Assembly (NCBI GenBank): GCA_020975725.1
Contig: QXJR01000003.1
Coordinates: 682,001 to 746,000 of the forward strand
DNA: 64,000 nt
Reading direction: 5' to 3'
Source of the DNA: Picocystis sp. L7
Taxonomy: Eukaryota > Chlorophyta > Picocystophyceae > Picocystales > Picocystaceae
The notes beneath the pieces are model-generated. The model was not told the origin of the DNA. It was given only the letters and a program-made list of their open reading frames with translations, and made no database searches. The position numbers were made by a program, and so were the translations under genes. This document shows, one piece after another, positions 50,213-61,410 of the stretch (position 1 is its first letter; the number at the start of each line of letters is the position of its first letter).

Positions 50213-51525
50213 GCCTTCCTCTCAAAAACTGGTCGAAAGGACGCATGCGGTGGAGGGGCCAAGGCAGAGTTTTTTCTCGACTCCTCCCGTCGAGGAGGGC
50301 CCAGGCATCCTCGATCCATTTCGAGAGATATGTAGGGTAGAAGAGATCGCTTACATGTCACCAACGCGCAAGCGTGTTGTTTTTGATCCCAGTTAGGTGG
50401 TCTCTAGTTAGTTAGGAACGTGAAGAAATGTCAAGAGCGCTCAGCAAAAGGCAATGTCCTCCTAACATCGTCCACATCTTCGATGTGACAGTCACCTTTG
50501 CATGAGTGACCATGAACTACACAATTGCAAAGTTTGCATAGTCGTTGCTCTCCGTTCAAAAAACTCCTCACCCTTAAGAGAACCAAAACGTAAGTGAAAT
50601 CGAGGAAGGGAAACCTAGGTTGATCGGTTGCCCTAGTCAAAACATTATTCAAAGAAACCAGCTCCTAGAGCACGCTAGAGTGTTTGTTGGCGATGGAAGA
50701 TGTTTCACATCCGACGGTGGGCTTGGTGTGGTGACCAGAAATGTGGTGTTGATGGCGAACCTCTTGCTCGAAAAGGATAACATTGAAAATTGCTTTACGG
50801 GAGATAGAAAACGCTTGGCATCACATTGTGTCCTTTCAGCTAAGATTGATTGATGTAGGGGTACGAGAGAGCCCAATGTATCAAGTGCACGTACATTGAA
50901 TTCGTGACCTCCCTAGATCTACCAAGAGGTGCGATGCCCCACGCGTGAACCATTTGATGCATCGCACGTTTCCTCCTCCAACACCAAAGTAATCGCAACC
51001 ACCTTGGGATGACAAGGAATAAACTTCATATTAGAATGCTTTGCCATTACGTTGATTCAACTCGTAGACTCCAATGAAGGCTTGCTTGGGAGGCCAAACA
51101 AGGCTTCTGCTCTGACCATCTTTGCACGGAAGACCAATGTTTTTCCTTGAAAATGGGAAAGTGGTCCAAGCGGCGTAGCAATGCAGACCCCACGTAGACT
51201 TGTTGATCTCGCATCCGACTTGCTCGAGCTTGCAGCTTCGGTTCCTTCGGCTATGGTGCTCCGGAATCGAAGACGTCAATTGGATATTTCTTCAACAACG
51301 TGTAGCCTTTTCCAACACTACTTCCGGAGATGAGGCTGTTGTGTACACCGAAGGCTTTTTCCCTCTCGCCGGGGGAAGTGTAGGGCTCGACTGGAGGGAC
51401 TTCGGATGAAATCCCACCCCAATCGAACGAGCGTACCTGGACAGGTAAACCACGAGGACACCCAAAAGGAGGGGGCGGCGCACCAACGTGGAACGAACCA
51501 ACCGTAGAAGTGCCACGCGCGTAGC
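50213..51525. other. Gene-poor region between TAF8 and FCF1
   Basis: 1.3 kb. AT-richer in the middle, with frames up to about 80 codons and no domain. The two ends carry the divergent 5' flanks of TAF8 and FCF1. Confidence 0.45.
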
Positions 51526-52101
51526 ATGGGAAAAGCGAAGAAGACGAGGAAGTTCGCGCAAGTGAAGCGTGTGCTGAACATCAAAGACGTGAAACAGAAA
51601 CAGGCGGATAAGTCGAAAGATCAAAAGAAAGTCAGGAACGTGCCCCTGACGTCTTCCGCGCTCTTCTTCAAGTACAATACGGCACTCGGTCCACCATATC
51701 AAGTGCTCGTAGACACGAATTTTATCAACTTTTCAATCAAGAATAAAATCGATCCCGTGAAGGGTATGATGGATTGTCTGTATGCACAGTGCACTCCCTG
51801 TGTAACGGACTGCGTCATGGCAGAACTGGAAAAACTTGGCCAGGCCTATCGTGTAGCGCTTAAGATGGCCAAAGATCCTCGTTTCGAACGCCTTCCATGC
51901 ACACACTCGGGTACGTATGCAGACGACTGCTTGTGCGAAAGAGTCAGGCAGCACAAGTGCTACATTGTTGCCACTTGTGATCAAGATTTGAGGAGGAGAA
52001 TTCGGAAGATACCAGGAGTTCCCATCATGTACATAGCACAGCACAGGTATTCCATCGAAAGACTCCCAGAGGCTACCATGGGTGGAGCCCCGAGGGTGTA
52101 A
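51526..52101 (+). CDS. FCF1: FCF1/UTP24 PIN-domain nuclease
   Basis: 191 residues, ATG at 51526, the family's usual length. It starts MGKAKKTRKFAQVKR with a basic N-terminus that binds pre-rRNA. The PIN domain has its acidic residues in VLVDTNFINFSI, in CVTDCVMAELEK and in YADDCLCER...ATCDQDL, followed by PGVPIMYIAQHRYSIERLP. FCF1 is the small-subunit processome endonuclease that cleaves pre-rRNA at sites A1 and A2. It converges on the minus-strand gene beginning 98 bp downstream. Confidence 0.95.
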   Translation: MGKAKKTRKFAQVKRVLNIKDVKQKQADKSKDQKKVRNVPLTSSALFFKYNTALGPPYQVLVDTNFINFSIKNKIDPVKGMMDCLYAQCTPCVTDCVMAELEKLGQAYRVALKMAKDPRFERLPCTHSGTYADDCLCERVRQHKCYIVATCDQDLRRRIRKIPGVPIMYIAQHRYSIERLPEATMGGAPRV

Positions 52102-52199
52102 TGCTTTAGTACTTCATGTACAAACTGCGCCTTTAATGGTTAGGTGTCATCCCAACAATTGAAACAGAGAGAATAACTTTGATAAAACGTACGGTGTGA

Positions 52200-52760
52200 C
52201 TACTGTCGTTCATCATGCTTATCCTTTCTCTTTTTTGTTGCAAGGAGAACGGCTTTGAAAGCAAGGCGTGCCCCCGCTGCAATCGTGGTTCCCAGAACTG
52301 GCGCAGCGGCTTTGACGGCATTTCCAGCGGTTTGGGCTGTAGCTTTTGTAATCTCCCGTACACTTTGTCCAGCCGCCTTTCCCATCGGCCCTCTTGCCAC
52401 ATCCCAAGCCATCTTTGCAGGAACCGGAGGGTTATTTTCAGCCTTGTTCAGCGTTTCATCTACACTTTTCAACATCCAGTCGATAGCGTTCCCAGCTCCC
52501 GTGTTTCGAGGCTTGCTGATATCTTTCGTTTCTTGCAATTCTTCCTTCCGCACAGCTTCAAGATAAACTCTTGAGTGTCGGACCGGTGGCCGCTGTGATG
52601 GCCCCTTCGCGTCATTCGGAGCGCTCGTCGTTGGCTGCCCCGCTCCCTCTCCAGCTTGCGATGGCAGCTTTGAAGCACTCCTGAAGGGATTCCTACTATG
52701 CGCTCTTCTCTCGAACGCTTTTCGACACACTCGGGAAGACGACGTCGTCCCTTTCATCAT
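52200..52760 (-). CDS. Uncharacterised basic protein
   Basis: 186 residues from the ATG at 52760, with ATGATG at the start. The first 70 residues are Ser/Arg/Pro-rich and probably disordered. The middle reads SRVYLEAVRKEELQETKD. The C-terminal half is Ala/Gly/Thr-rich and helical (TAQTAGNAVKAAAPVLGTT) with a Lys-rich end. I recognise no family. Its position 98 bp from FCF1 and its non-repetitive codons suggest a real gene, but this is the weakest of the single-exon genes. Confidence 0.45.
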   Translation of the reverse strand: MMKGTTSSSRVCRKAFERRAHSRNPFRSASKLPSQAGEGAGQPTTSAPNDAKGPSQRPPVRHSRVYLEAVRKEELQETKDISKPRNTGAGNAIDWMLKSVDETLNKAENNPPVPAKMAWDVARGPMGKAAGQSVREITKATAQTAGNAVKAAAPVLGTTIAAGARLAFKAVLLATKKRKDKHDERQ

Positions 52761-53690
52761 CGTTCGACAACGCAAATTTGGACGAGTTGGAAGGACACTT
52801 CGTCTCGTCAAGATCCCTATGTTGGTAAACTAGGAAGAAAGGAGTTTATATTTCTTTTCGGGTATCATGGGACGAGCCTCCTTACCGGACCCACGGATGC
52901 TTCGAACTCTCACGTTGCCTCAACCCCATCAAGCAAAAGTGTTCGATGCGTGAACAACTGCTTCCTCTACGATTAACTCAACGTGTTCTAAATCGGTAGG
53001 ACTTTCCGCAACTAGTCACGTGAAGGACTTGACAATCGCTTCTAAAACACGGAAGAAGTGGATGGTTTAGACATAACATTGGGTGTTGCCCATGTAGTCA
53101 ACTTAAGGCTTAGACAAAGGATTATAGAATGACGAGAATGCGATACCATACTTGGATCTCCATCATGTAGCAAATGGTTAAAAGAAACTTTGTTTTTGTG
53201 CATTGCGAACATTTTCCCCCTTAGATTGTAAGTTCACTAGGTTTAGTCTTTCGACATTGCAATAGGTTTCAGTAGTAGAAGGAATCCACAAACAAAGAGC
53301 AAACTCCCTCACATCATGAACGACTTGAAGATAAAAAGATTCTATTACCCCCATCGTTTGCTTCGTGCTTAAGGCTTGTGGCGCATGGGCGCCCACCTCC
53401 TTCTCCCGTAATGAGCCAGCGGCACTGGTGGTGGCGTCGGCGTGCGTTCGCGCTCGTTTGCTCGTGCATTCGTGTCGCCGCGGTGCTCGAGACCGTTGGG
53501 CGGAACGTTGAGGAACGTTGTTGTGTTCTCGTTCCCCTCCGCCGCGATTTATATTACATCTTAACTCCATTGTGGAATCCGCCCGCGGCTAAGCCACCTA
53601 TTTATCCGGTTTATCGGCAACGGAGCCCTTATTAGAAAGGGGGACAAACCCGTCCCTATTCGGGGTTATTCCTAGCCCTGCATTCGCCTA
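52761..53690. other. Intergenic region bordering the mobile-element cluster
   Basis: About 930 bp with no gene I can support. The right half (53,400-53,690) is GC-rich and joins directly to the DIRS-like fragment, so part of it may belong to that element. Confidence 0.4.
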
Positions 53691-53922
53691 CGGACATGGT
53701 GGAGGAGGACGTCCTTGTGAGGGGAAGGCAAGGGCCTTCCTCGGGCATCCGAGAATATTCCCTCATGCCTCCCTAGTACTTCCTCGTAGGTAGCAAGATG
53801 TTGCAAGCGAGGGAACCAAAGTGCTTTTGGCCAATGCGGAGTGATCATGGTCACAAGGGCTCTAGGTTCGGCCTCCAACTTGCCTATCACGGAGTCAATG
53901 AGGCAACTAAGTGGGTGTGCCC
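53691..53922 (-). mobile_element. DIRS-like retroelement fragment (RNase H end)
   Basis: A fossil fragment of the last part of an RNase H-type region, ending in the motif PHWPKALWFPRLQHLAT. Its reverse complement matches 63,536-63,740 closely over about 200 bp. It stops exactly at the left LTR of the neighbouring element. Wording of this type (DLFAS...NAQCP...PHWP..PWFP) is that of DIRS and related tyrosine-recombinase retroelements. Incomplete and broken. Confidence 0.6.
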
Positions 53923-54504
53923 TGTAGCGTCCAAGTAGGGTCGCGGACAGGGGACACTTGGGCAACGAGCGAGTTGCGGCTCTCAGCAGTCGTTGAGGTC
54001 CTGGAAGAGGCTGATGAGGCGAGGAGGTCGTCTCGGAGGACAAGTAGAAAAGTGAATTGCAAGGCAAAGAGAGGGACTGGAGGTCCGTCTCTCAAAACCA
54101 CTCAATGGCGGTTGAGATGAGGGCAAGTGGGGCACAAGGAGGGTCCACGTGCTGCTGACGGTCAAATCTGACCGTCCGTGCAGCCAGCCGTGGGGCGTCC
54201 GGCAGCTGTCCGAGTCATCGACACCGTCCAGCCTCCCCAGCCCTACCTTCTAGAAGTACACGGGGGAAGGGAATCCTTTCGACTCAACTCTACCGGTCAA
54301 GGGTTCCCTTCATCCCTTACTGAAACATGTCCATTGACCCGGGGCGTTCTGCATCTAGTCCCGGGCTCTGTTGACCCACATTCAATCCAGACCCGGATCT
54401 ATGGTATAACGGTAATAGGGGGCAGTAAGGCAATGACTGCCCTTTTACTCCCCAAAGTCTCGGGGTCTTCACGCAGGGTCTCATAGGGTCCCTGCTAAGC
54501 TACA
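53923..54504 (-). repeat. LTR (3' LTR in element orientation)
   Basis: 582 bp, TG..CA on the + strand, terminal inverted repeat TGTAGC/GCTACA. It is identical to 60829-61410 except for one base near its right end, by direct comparison of the whole length. It contains a small hairpin gacggtca-aatc-tgaccgtc. Confidence 0.95.
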
Positions 54505-54539
54505 TTCTCCTGGCTCCTGTCAGGTCACTGACACATCAG

Positions 54540-56300
54540 ACGTGAAGAAAGTCATACACATAACTGATGGGGTCATATAGCATCGCACGTATCTCAGCAG
54601 CTGTATAACTTTGCTCGATCCCATCAGTCCAGCGCACGCAATAGTTTTCACCCGATGTGCCAATCACAATGCCTTGAAAGTATGCTTGGGTGCCATCGGA
54701 GGCATGAAACAACTGTTGCACCACTGCCTGTTGCAGGTTATGGGGTGACTTGTAAGTCGGTCTTCGTCGGGTCTGGAATGGTAGTTTTGAAGAAGTCCAG
54801 GTGTTCACTAATATAGGTGCTGGATACTGTAAATATACTTGGTGTTTATGCTGTTCCACTTTCTCAAGGTTAGAGGCAGCAATGCCCTGTTCGGGAATGC
54901 AGCCATTGTTTTCCTCCAGCACCAAAAACTCATCTAGTAGTTCACTAGTTTCATTGACCCACATGTAGGGTTCTGTAGTTGAAGTTGTCTTGACCCAATA
55001 ACGAACAGGCTGTTGGGGGAAGAGTTGATAGTCTCTTAATAGATAGCGCTGTATGATTACTGCGGGTTCCACGTTGGCATCCACGGGAAGGGAGGTGGAT
55101 GCACCAGTAGGTTCTTGCGAAGGGAAGAGCGTTAAATCTGAATCAAACCACGGTGCCAAACGGTCAGCATTGAAGCGGTCAGAATAGGGCGAATCAGGGG
55201 GTAGTTGTAGCCTGTAAGCCCCTTTTCCCAAGTCTTCAGTAACGGTGAATGGACCGACATAGTATGGGTCCAGTTTGTGCTTATCAGTTGGCCCCTTCAG
55301 GCCATACTGGACTTTCACTTGATCACCAACCTTGAAAGAGCGAGTCGGTAATTGTGAACGCAGAGCCTGGAATTTCTCAGCTTGTTTATGCAAATGCTCC
55401 AGTATGGTTCTGTACAATTGTCGCTGCTTGTCTAGTAGGACAGTAACCCGTTGGTCTACTGTGGATATCATATCTGTGAGACTCTCTGTATTGTCCTGTA
55501 AGGTTAGGAACTGCAAGTGCCAGGGCAACCTTGAAGGGCATCCGAACAAGGCGACAAACGGCGCAACTTTTGTAACAGCATGTACGCTGTCATTATAAGC
55601 ATGGGCAGCTGCCTGTAAATAGTCATCCCAGTTTAAACGGTCATCGCACGTTAAGCGCAGCTGCTGTAAAAGAGTGCGGTGCTGTCGCTCTGCACCTCCT
55701 TGGGATTGTGAATGATACGGTGTTCCAGTGGAATGCTGAACTCCCATTGCAGCGCAGAATGCCTGGAAAAGGTCGCGATACGCCGGCCCATTGTCAGTGT
55801 GAATGCGCTGCGGCGTATGGAAGCGGTACACGAGCGCATCTAGCAAGCATTGCGCTTGTCGGAAAGAACTCCAGGAAGTGTGTATAGCAATGTAGATCGC
55901 ATACTTCGTAAAACGATCGACAACAGTAAGCACCCCATTATGCCCCTTGGCTGTAAGGGGCAATCCTTCGACCACATCCATTACCACTGTGTGAAATGGA
56001 TAGGGATAAAACTTAGTCTCGGCAAAGAGGGGCTGGTGCCTAGATGTTGTTCCTGGTTTTTGCATCTGACAAGTTGGACAGCGCGCGACAAAGTGATTTA
56101 TATGCTGTTTCATTCCTTTCCAAGTGAAGTGGCGCTTGGCGTTTGCGAAGGTACGCTCTGCACCGAAGTGCGCCTGGTCATGTACTAGGTGTAATAAGTC
56201 CTGACGTAAGGCGTCATCTGCGGGAACCAGTACCACAGCAGGGCCGTCGAAGACATCGATCTGATTTGGTGGGCTGACTTCAAAAAGTAGTCCATTGGTG
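54540..56300 (-). other. Integrase region of the LTR element with GPY/F module and tail
   Basis: Approximate domain bounds. From the MTase side: an HHCC zinc-binding segment (ending CPTCQMQKP), the DDE integrase core (VVDRFTKYAIY, HTDNGPAY, QGGAERQHR), then a GPY/F module (YYVGPFTVTEDLGKGAYRL). A tail with a chromo/Tudor-like pattern follows (GENYCVRWTDGIEQSY). It integrates element cDNA. The tail may guide target choice, which is inference. Confidence 0.88.
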
Positions 56301-56489
56301 GCACGCAAATGTGGGGGCGGCGATTGCAGCCATGCCTCATACTGAGGGTCAGATAGAGCGGCGGACCGTAGGCGCTGCACAAAAGAGGGACTGCCCGGAT
56401 CGGCTAACGCGGACAGAATTCTGGACTGTTTGCCTTGAACACACACAGCCTCGGTAAGACTGCGGCTAGCTAGCGGTCGAAGCGTCCCT

Positions 56490-57380
56490 GTGGGTGTTTT
56501 AAAGTAAAGGTCCAGAAGGTTGGCTATCCACGCTACGGGGAATGCATTGCCGCACAACCGATGTCGCATGCTTGTTGAGACATTCTCGGCAGCTGTGTCT
56601 CCAATTTCCATCCCAACCATGCGCTCTTTTTCTGTAACTGTCAGCGCTCTTTCAGATCCATCTGAGTTACGTACCCATGTTGTCCGATTGCGGTCACTAT
56701 GCGAGTTACTCGTTGCCATCAAAGTGGGGCATTTAAGAACGGGCTGGTTCATTGCCCCAGTAGGAACCGTAGCTCCATCGGTCAAACAATCTTGCCAGGT
56801 AAGGGGCAGACCGGGGACATGCCATATACGTGAATTGGACGGAAGCGAAGTCCAGCAGTACCTGCTCCTTTTCTGGGGGCAGTACTGGGACATGTCGTGT
56901 AAGGCGGGCTCTCCAAACATTTCCGCAACCTGCTGAAAATCTTTGTAAAGGTGGCCTGCAAAAGGAGTACATTCGATGATATAATCTGGTTGACCAAGTC
57001 GGTTGTAAAGGGTATGTACCGTTGTAAAAAGTTCTCTTTCATCCCGCAGCCCATAACTGGGGTAGTCTGGCGAGGTATTGGCTTTGGAGAACGGCTGGCA
57101 TGGTACCCCCGCGATAAGCAGGTGGACAGGTGGTAGCTTTCTTCGATGCGCCAATACTCGTACATCATTGCCATAACGGAAAATATCTGTGCGGTGAAAG
57201 AGTCCAGGTCGATCTAGGTTCACCTCAGCAAACACCCTCTGTATTACCTTTCGGGCATGCTCTTCTATTTCGACTGCTATGTAATCAACTTGTATTGGAT
57301 AGCCAGTTGGTATGAGATGCCACAGAGCTCGAAGGACTGTGCCCATACCTGCACATAAGTCTAAAATCCGGATGATGGGA
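56490..57380 (-). other. C5-cytosine DNA methyltransferase domain of the LTR element
   Basis: Approximate domain bounds. Motifs in order: I (DLCAGMG, SAM binding), IV (GVPCQPFSKAN, the catalytic-loop PCQ), VIII (QKRSRYCW) and X (LCGNAFPVAWIANLL). Spacing and the short target-recognition region recall the DNMT3/Dcm-type catalytic core more than chromomethylases or DNMT1; that placement needs a tree. No PWWP, ADD or BAH part is visible. It lies between RNase H and integrase, so it would be made as part of the pol product. Its likely act is cytosine methylation of element or host DNA. Confidence 0.87.
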
Positions 57381-57449
57381 GGACCTGTGCTAGGGGGGTT
57401 GCGCGATAAGTAATCTGCAGTGATATTTTGAGATCCTGGGCGTTACTCG

Positions 57450-59560
57450 ACAGCGAAAGGTGCAAAGTATGCCAACTTCGCTGTCCAGCGCTGATCCCGG
57501 GGACTGAGTTGTTCTGCGGACTTGCTTTGCAAGTACATGCTGGCTTTGTTGTCTGTAAGGACAGTGAATCTCTGTCCAAAGAGAAGGTGCCGCCAATGCT
57601 GCAGAGCGTAGACGATAGCACAAGTCTCCTTCTCTGCTGGATGATAGTTCCTTTGTGCTGAATTGAACTTTTTAGAGTAATACTCAACTGGTTCCCAGGT
57701 GTTGGGGGAGGTTTCTTGTAGTAGTACAGCCCCCATACCCAAATCCGAAGCGTCAGTCTCAACGCGTATAGGCCGGTCTTCATCAAATAACTGTAAAATA
57801 GGTCCAGTAGTGAGCATACGCACAAGGTTTTCAAAGGCCTGGTCATGTTGAGCCTTCCAGAAACGACAGAAGTCGTGGCGGTACTGTTTGCGAGTGAGCT
57901 CTGTAAGAGGTGAAGCAATCTCTGCATAATTGCGTACATAGGGCATGTAGAATTGACAAAGTCCCAGGAATGCTAAGTTTTGTTTGTGTGTGACAGGTTT
58001 AGGGAACTTTTGTATGCGCTCCACCAAATGGTCTGCACAACTGAGCTGGCCAGCATGTATGCGAAAACCAACCCATTCCAGCGTTCGGTGGAAGAAGTGA
58101 CATTTTGACTCTTTCAGTCGTATGTCGTTACGCTGGCATACCTCGAGGAAGTCTTCCAAATGTTCAAAGTGTTTCTCTTGATCTACAGAGTGTATCAATA
58201 TGTCATCCATATAGACCTTTAGAAAGGGCAATGCCCCAAAAATTCGATTCATCATTCTCTGGAACATTGCAGGGGCATTGGCCAGACCCATTGGCATAAC
58301 CCTCCATACATAGCTGCCGAAAGGAGTAACAACTGCTGTCTTGTCAACATCTTCTCCATTCATGGGGAGCTGGTGAAAGCCGTCTAGGGCGTCTACTGAT
58401 GAGAAGATACTTGACCCTCTCAAGTTCTGCAGGTGGTCATCTATTCGCGGCAACGGGTAGCGGTCCTTAATTGTGGCTGCATTTAGCATTCGATAGTCGA
58501 ACACGACCCTCCACCCCCCATCCTTCTTTGGGATGAGGAGGACAGGTGCCCCCCAACTCGATCCCGCACAGACATCCATTTTCCCAGCGTCCACGTATTC
58601 GGTCAGCAGTTCGCGTAGAGCATCCTGCTGTTGTGGGGACAACCGATAATAGTTGCGATGCACCGGCTGAGTACCAGGTTCCAGCTGAATCTTGAATGAC
58701 TCACCGGGTACGCGTTCGCAAGGTAAGGTGGTACGCTTTTCAAAGCAGAGCGCGTACTTGCGGAGCAGCTTCTGCAGTCTCTCTTGTTCGTTGGGTGACA
58801 GCGTGCAGGCATCACTGAGCTTACTGCGGAAGGTCGAAGTTTCTAGTTCTTCAGATGTTAGCTCACAGGTGACATCAAGAGGTTGCACCATTAATAATAA
58901 ACATCCTTCTGTTTGCATGGCCTCTTTGATTTCAGAGGGGGGCACTATAAGGTCAAGTTTACGGGCTTTTATAAAGGCTGTGTCGCCCTGTACTTTATGA
59001 ACTGTCCCATCAGGATGTTTAAGTTCCATGTACTGATGCTGCCAGTTTATGTGCAGCAAGAAGAGGTGGCAGAAGTCGACACCTAGTATGCATTCAAAGG
59101 TCTCAATGGGGGCCACACCAAAATAATGACTCACCTGAAAGGTATCGATTGTAATCTGTGCCTGAATAACTTGGGCCTGGTGCACTTCTGTCCCTACTGC
59201 TAGGCTGAAATCAAAGTATTGGCCAGTAGGCCTCCAATTCTGCTGTGTTGGGTCATGCTTCTTCAGTTTTTCAAAGTAGTGAATGCTTAAGAAGGAGTTG
59301 CTGGCAAGCGTGTCCACGTACGCCTGTGTGGACAGGTCAGTAGGACCTGTAGGTCCAATAGTACTGCTGGCTGTGAGGAACTCGCAACGGGGGCGAGGGT
59401 TTGGCGACGCTCGTAAGGCTACCACCTGATCTGGGTATAAGTTGTTGCGAGTCAACGGATCAGACCTCGCGCTTGCGGGTGGCACCTCTCCTGGCTCCAT
59501 CCCGACGGCCTCTTCCGTCGGGAGGAGCCTGTTCAGTTTTTTGGCATCATTGGCTGGGTG
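57450..59560 (-). other. Protease, reverse transcriptase and RNase H region of the LTR element
   Basis: Approximate bounds. An aspartic-protease-like segment lies first, then the RT with VPGESFKIQLEPGTQPVHRN, GAPVLLIPKKDGGWRVVFDY, NRIFGALPFLKVYMDDILIH (the YMDD active site) and the RNase H part (RPIRVETDASDLGMGAVLLQ, VLTDNKAS). It overlaps the end of gag in another frame, as expected of a family that reaches pol by ribosomal frameshifting. Confidence 0.9.
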
Positions 59561-60807
59561 TGACGGCAATGTTTTGCGTCATGCCCGTAGCGTCTACACT
59601 TGATGCACAAGGAATTACTCTGACAGAGTTGAAGTTGGTCTTGAGAAAGACTGGCTCCCAAAGGCAGACTTTTCATCTGTGTTTGCGCAGCCACTATCCT
59701 TTTTTGAAGTTCCTCCGATAAATCTCTGAATCGCTTGGCGGCCCGTCCTTCGATCGATCGTACGTTGGGGCGGTAGCTCCCTTCCTTCTGAGGTAAGGCA
59801 TGGACAGTGGCCACAGATTTGGCTCCATGACCATTTTGATTGAGCGGCCTGACCGTGCGTGAAACACGCCGAGCTTTCTCTCTGTCCTGGGCTTCCACTT
59901 TCAATGCGATGGCTGCTATGCCCCATGGGGACACATCTGGCTTGCGTTCCAAATCAACCATCAGTTGCATGTGTTGCTCCACCTTATTGCCACTGTCATA
60001 TGGCAGGCCGATGCGTAACCTGGTGGCGATGTCATTCTCATCAACCCTTGGACAGGTGGGGTCATCGCTCATATTTATCACAAAACTCAGAAGAAGGAGG
60101 CGGTTCAAGTAAGTGATCACATTCTCCTTGTTTTGACGTAAACGAGCCCGCTGAAATTCTTTCCAAGCATCAGGCCCTGGGTCTCTTCTTTGTAAGGTCT
60201 CCTTGAGTAGACTGAAGAGAGACGGTAAGTTTGGAACGCGCTCCCGATCAGCCATGATAATATTATCGACCATGATGCGGGCTGTGCCTGTCAAGGTCTG
60301 GAGAGCTAGTACTACCTGCTGGGTTGGATCGCTCGCGTAACCTTCAACCCAACAAGCAACCTCCCTATACCAGTGGGTGAGTGCATATGGGTCATCTATC
60401 ACTTCCGTTCCAGAGAAGCTTTTTGGCTTGGACAATGCCACTCCTTGCAACCGGTGGGAGCCTTCCATAGATTGGTACATCTTGGTGAGTGAATGAAGTC
60501 CTTGTTGGCTCAATGGTTGCATAGCCAGGTGGGAAGCATCCCCAGCTGCCTTCTCATTGGGTTCAACTGATGGTGGAGTAGGTCCATTGTCCTCGCGAGG
60601 GAAATCCTCCTCCCCAAGCGGTTCTTCTTCTTGCACTTGCGGGTCTTGAGCGGGGGTGTCGTTACGCAAACGACATAGTTGACTTTCCAACTCCTCCACT
60701 TGCTGAGCAAGGGCGGATCGAGCGTGTTGCTCACGTTCCAACTCACCTCTCAACCGTTGCATTCGTGTGGCGGTTCCGGAGAGGAATTCTTCCTCCGAGT
60801 CGCTCAT
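59533..60807 (-). CDS. gag of the LTR element
   Basis: 424 residues from the ATG at 60807, which lies 22 bp inside the 5' LTR. An N-terminal coiled coil precedes a capsid-like helical region (about 110-320). A CCHC zinc knuckle near the C-terminus (CIKCRRYGHDAKHC) binds RNA. Intact as a frame. Confidence 0.88.
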   Translation of the reverse strand: MSDSEEEFLSGTATRMQRLRGELEREQHARSALAQQVEELESQLCRLRNDTPAQDPQVQEEEPLGEEDFPREDNGPTPPSVEPNEKAAGDASHLAMQPLSQQGLHSLTKMYQSMEGSHRLQGVALSKPKSFSGTEVIDDPYALTHWYREVACWVEGYASDPTQQVVLALQTLTGTARIMVDNIIMADRERVPNLPSLFSLLKETLQRRDPGPDAWKEFQRARLRQNKENVITYLNRLLLLSFVINMSDDPTCPRVDENDIATRLRIGLPYDSGNKVEQHMQLMVDLERKPDVSPWGIAAIALKVEAQDREKARRVSRTVRPLNQNGHGAKSVATVHALPQKEGSYRPNVRSIEGRAAKRFRDLSEELQKRIVAAQTQMKSLPLGASLSQDQLQLCQSNSLCIKCRRYGHDAKHCRHTQPMMPKN

Positions 60808-60828
60808 CGCCAAGCGAAGCTTCGACAA

Positions 60829-61410
60829 TGTAGCGTCCAAGTAGGGTCGCGGACAGGGGACACTTGGGCAACGAGCGAGTTGCGGCTCTCAGCAGTCGTT
60901 GAGGTCCTGGAAGAGGCTGATGAGGCGAGGAGGTCGTCTCGGAGGACAAGTAGAAAAGTGAATTGCAAGGCAAAGAGAGGGACTGGAGGTCCGTCTCTCA
61001 AAACCACTCAATGGCGGTTGAGATGAGGGCAAGTGGGGCACAAGGAGGGTCCACGTGCTGCTGACGGTCAAATCTGACCGTCCGTGCAGCCAGCCGTGGG
61101 GCGTCCGGCAGCTGTCCGAGTCATCGACACCGTCCAGCCTCCCCAGCCCTACCTTCTAGAAGTACACGGGGGAAGGGAATCCTTTCGACTCAACTCTACC
61201 GGTCAAGGGTTCCCTTCATCCCTTACTGAAACATGTCCATTGACCCGGGGCGTTCTGCATCTAGTCCCGGGCTCTGTTGACCCACATTCAATCCAGACCC
61301 GGATCTATGGTATAACGGTAATAGGGGGCAGTAAGGCAATGACTGCCCTTTTACTCCCCAAAGTCTCGGGGTCTTCACGCAGGGTCTCATAGGGTCCCTG
61401 CTAGGCTACA
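60829..61410 (-). repeat. LTR (5' LTR in element orientation)
   Basis: 582 bp; the partner of 53923-54504. Being the 5' LTR it should hold the element's promoter, reading towards gag. Its outer end touches the truncated BspA-like gene. Confidence 0.95.

Larger units (their letters stand above)
53923..61410 (-). mobile_element. Ty3/gypsy-type LTR retroelement carrying a C5 DNA methyltransferase
   Basis: 7,488 bp, coding on the minus strand. Its ends are 582-bp LTRs with the terminal inverted repeat TGTAGC..GCTACA. Parts in order along the element: gag with a CCHC knuckle, protease, reverse transcriptase, RNase H, a cytosine-5 DNA methyltransferase, integrase, then a GPY/F-type module and a short chromo-like tail. 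RNase H before integrase is the Ty3/gypsy order. The LTRs differ at one position by eye, so the insertion is young. It looks nearly whole, with about one break in the pol region. No canonical TGG primer-binding site abuts the 5' LTR; a purine-rich tract precedes the 3' LTR. Flanking bases do not match as a target duplication. Confidence 0.92.

Noticed and set aside
54178-54486. 102-codon frame present in both LTRs
   Set aside because: It is identical because the LTRs are identical; no protein signature, so not called a gene.
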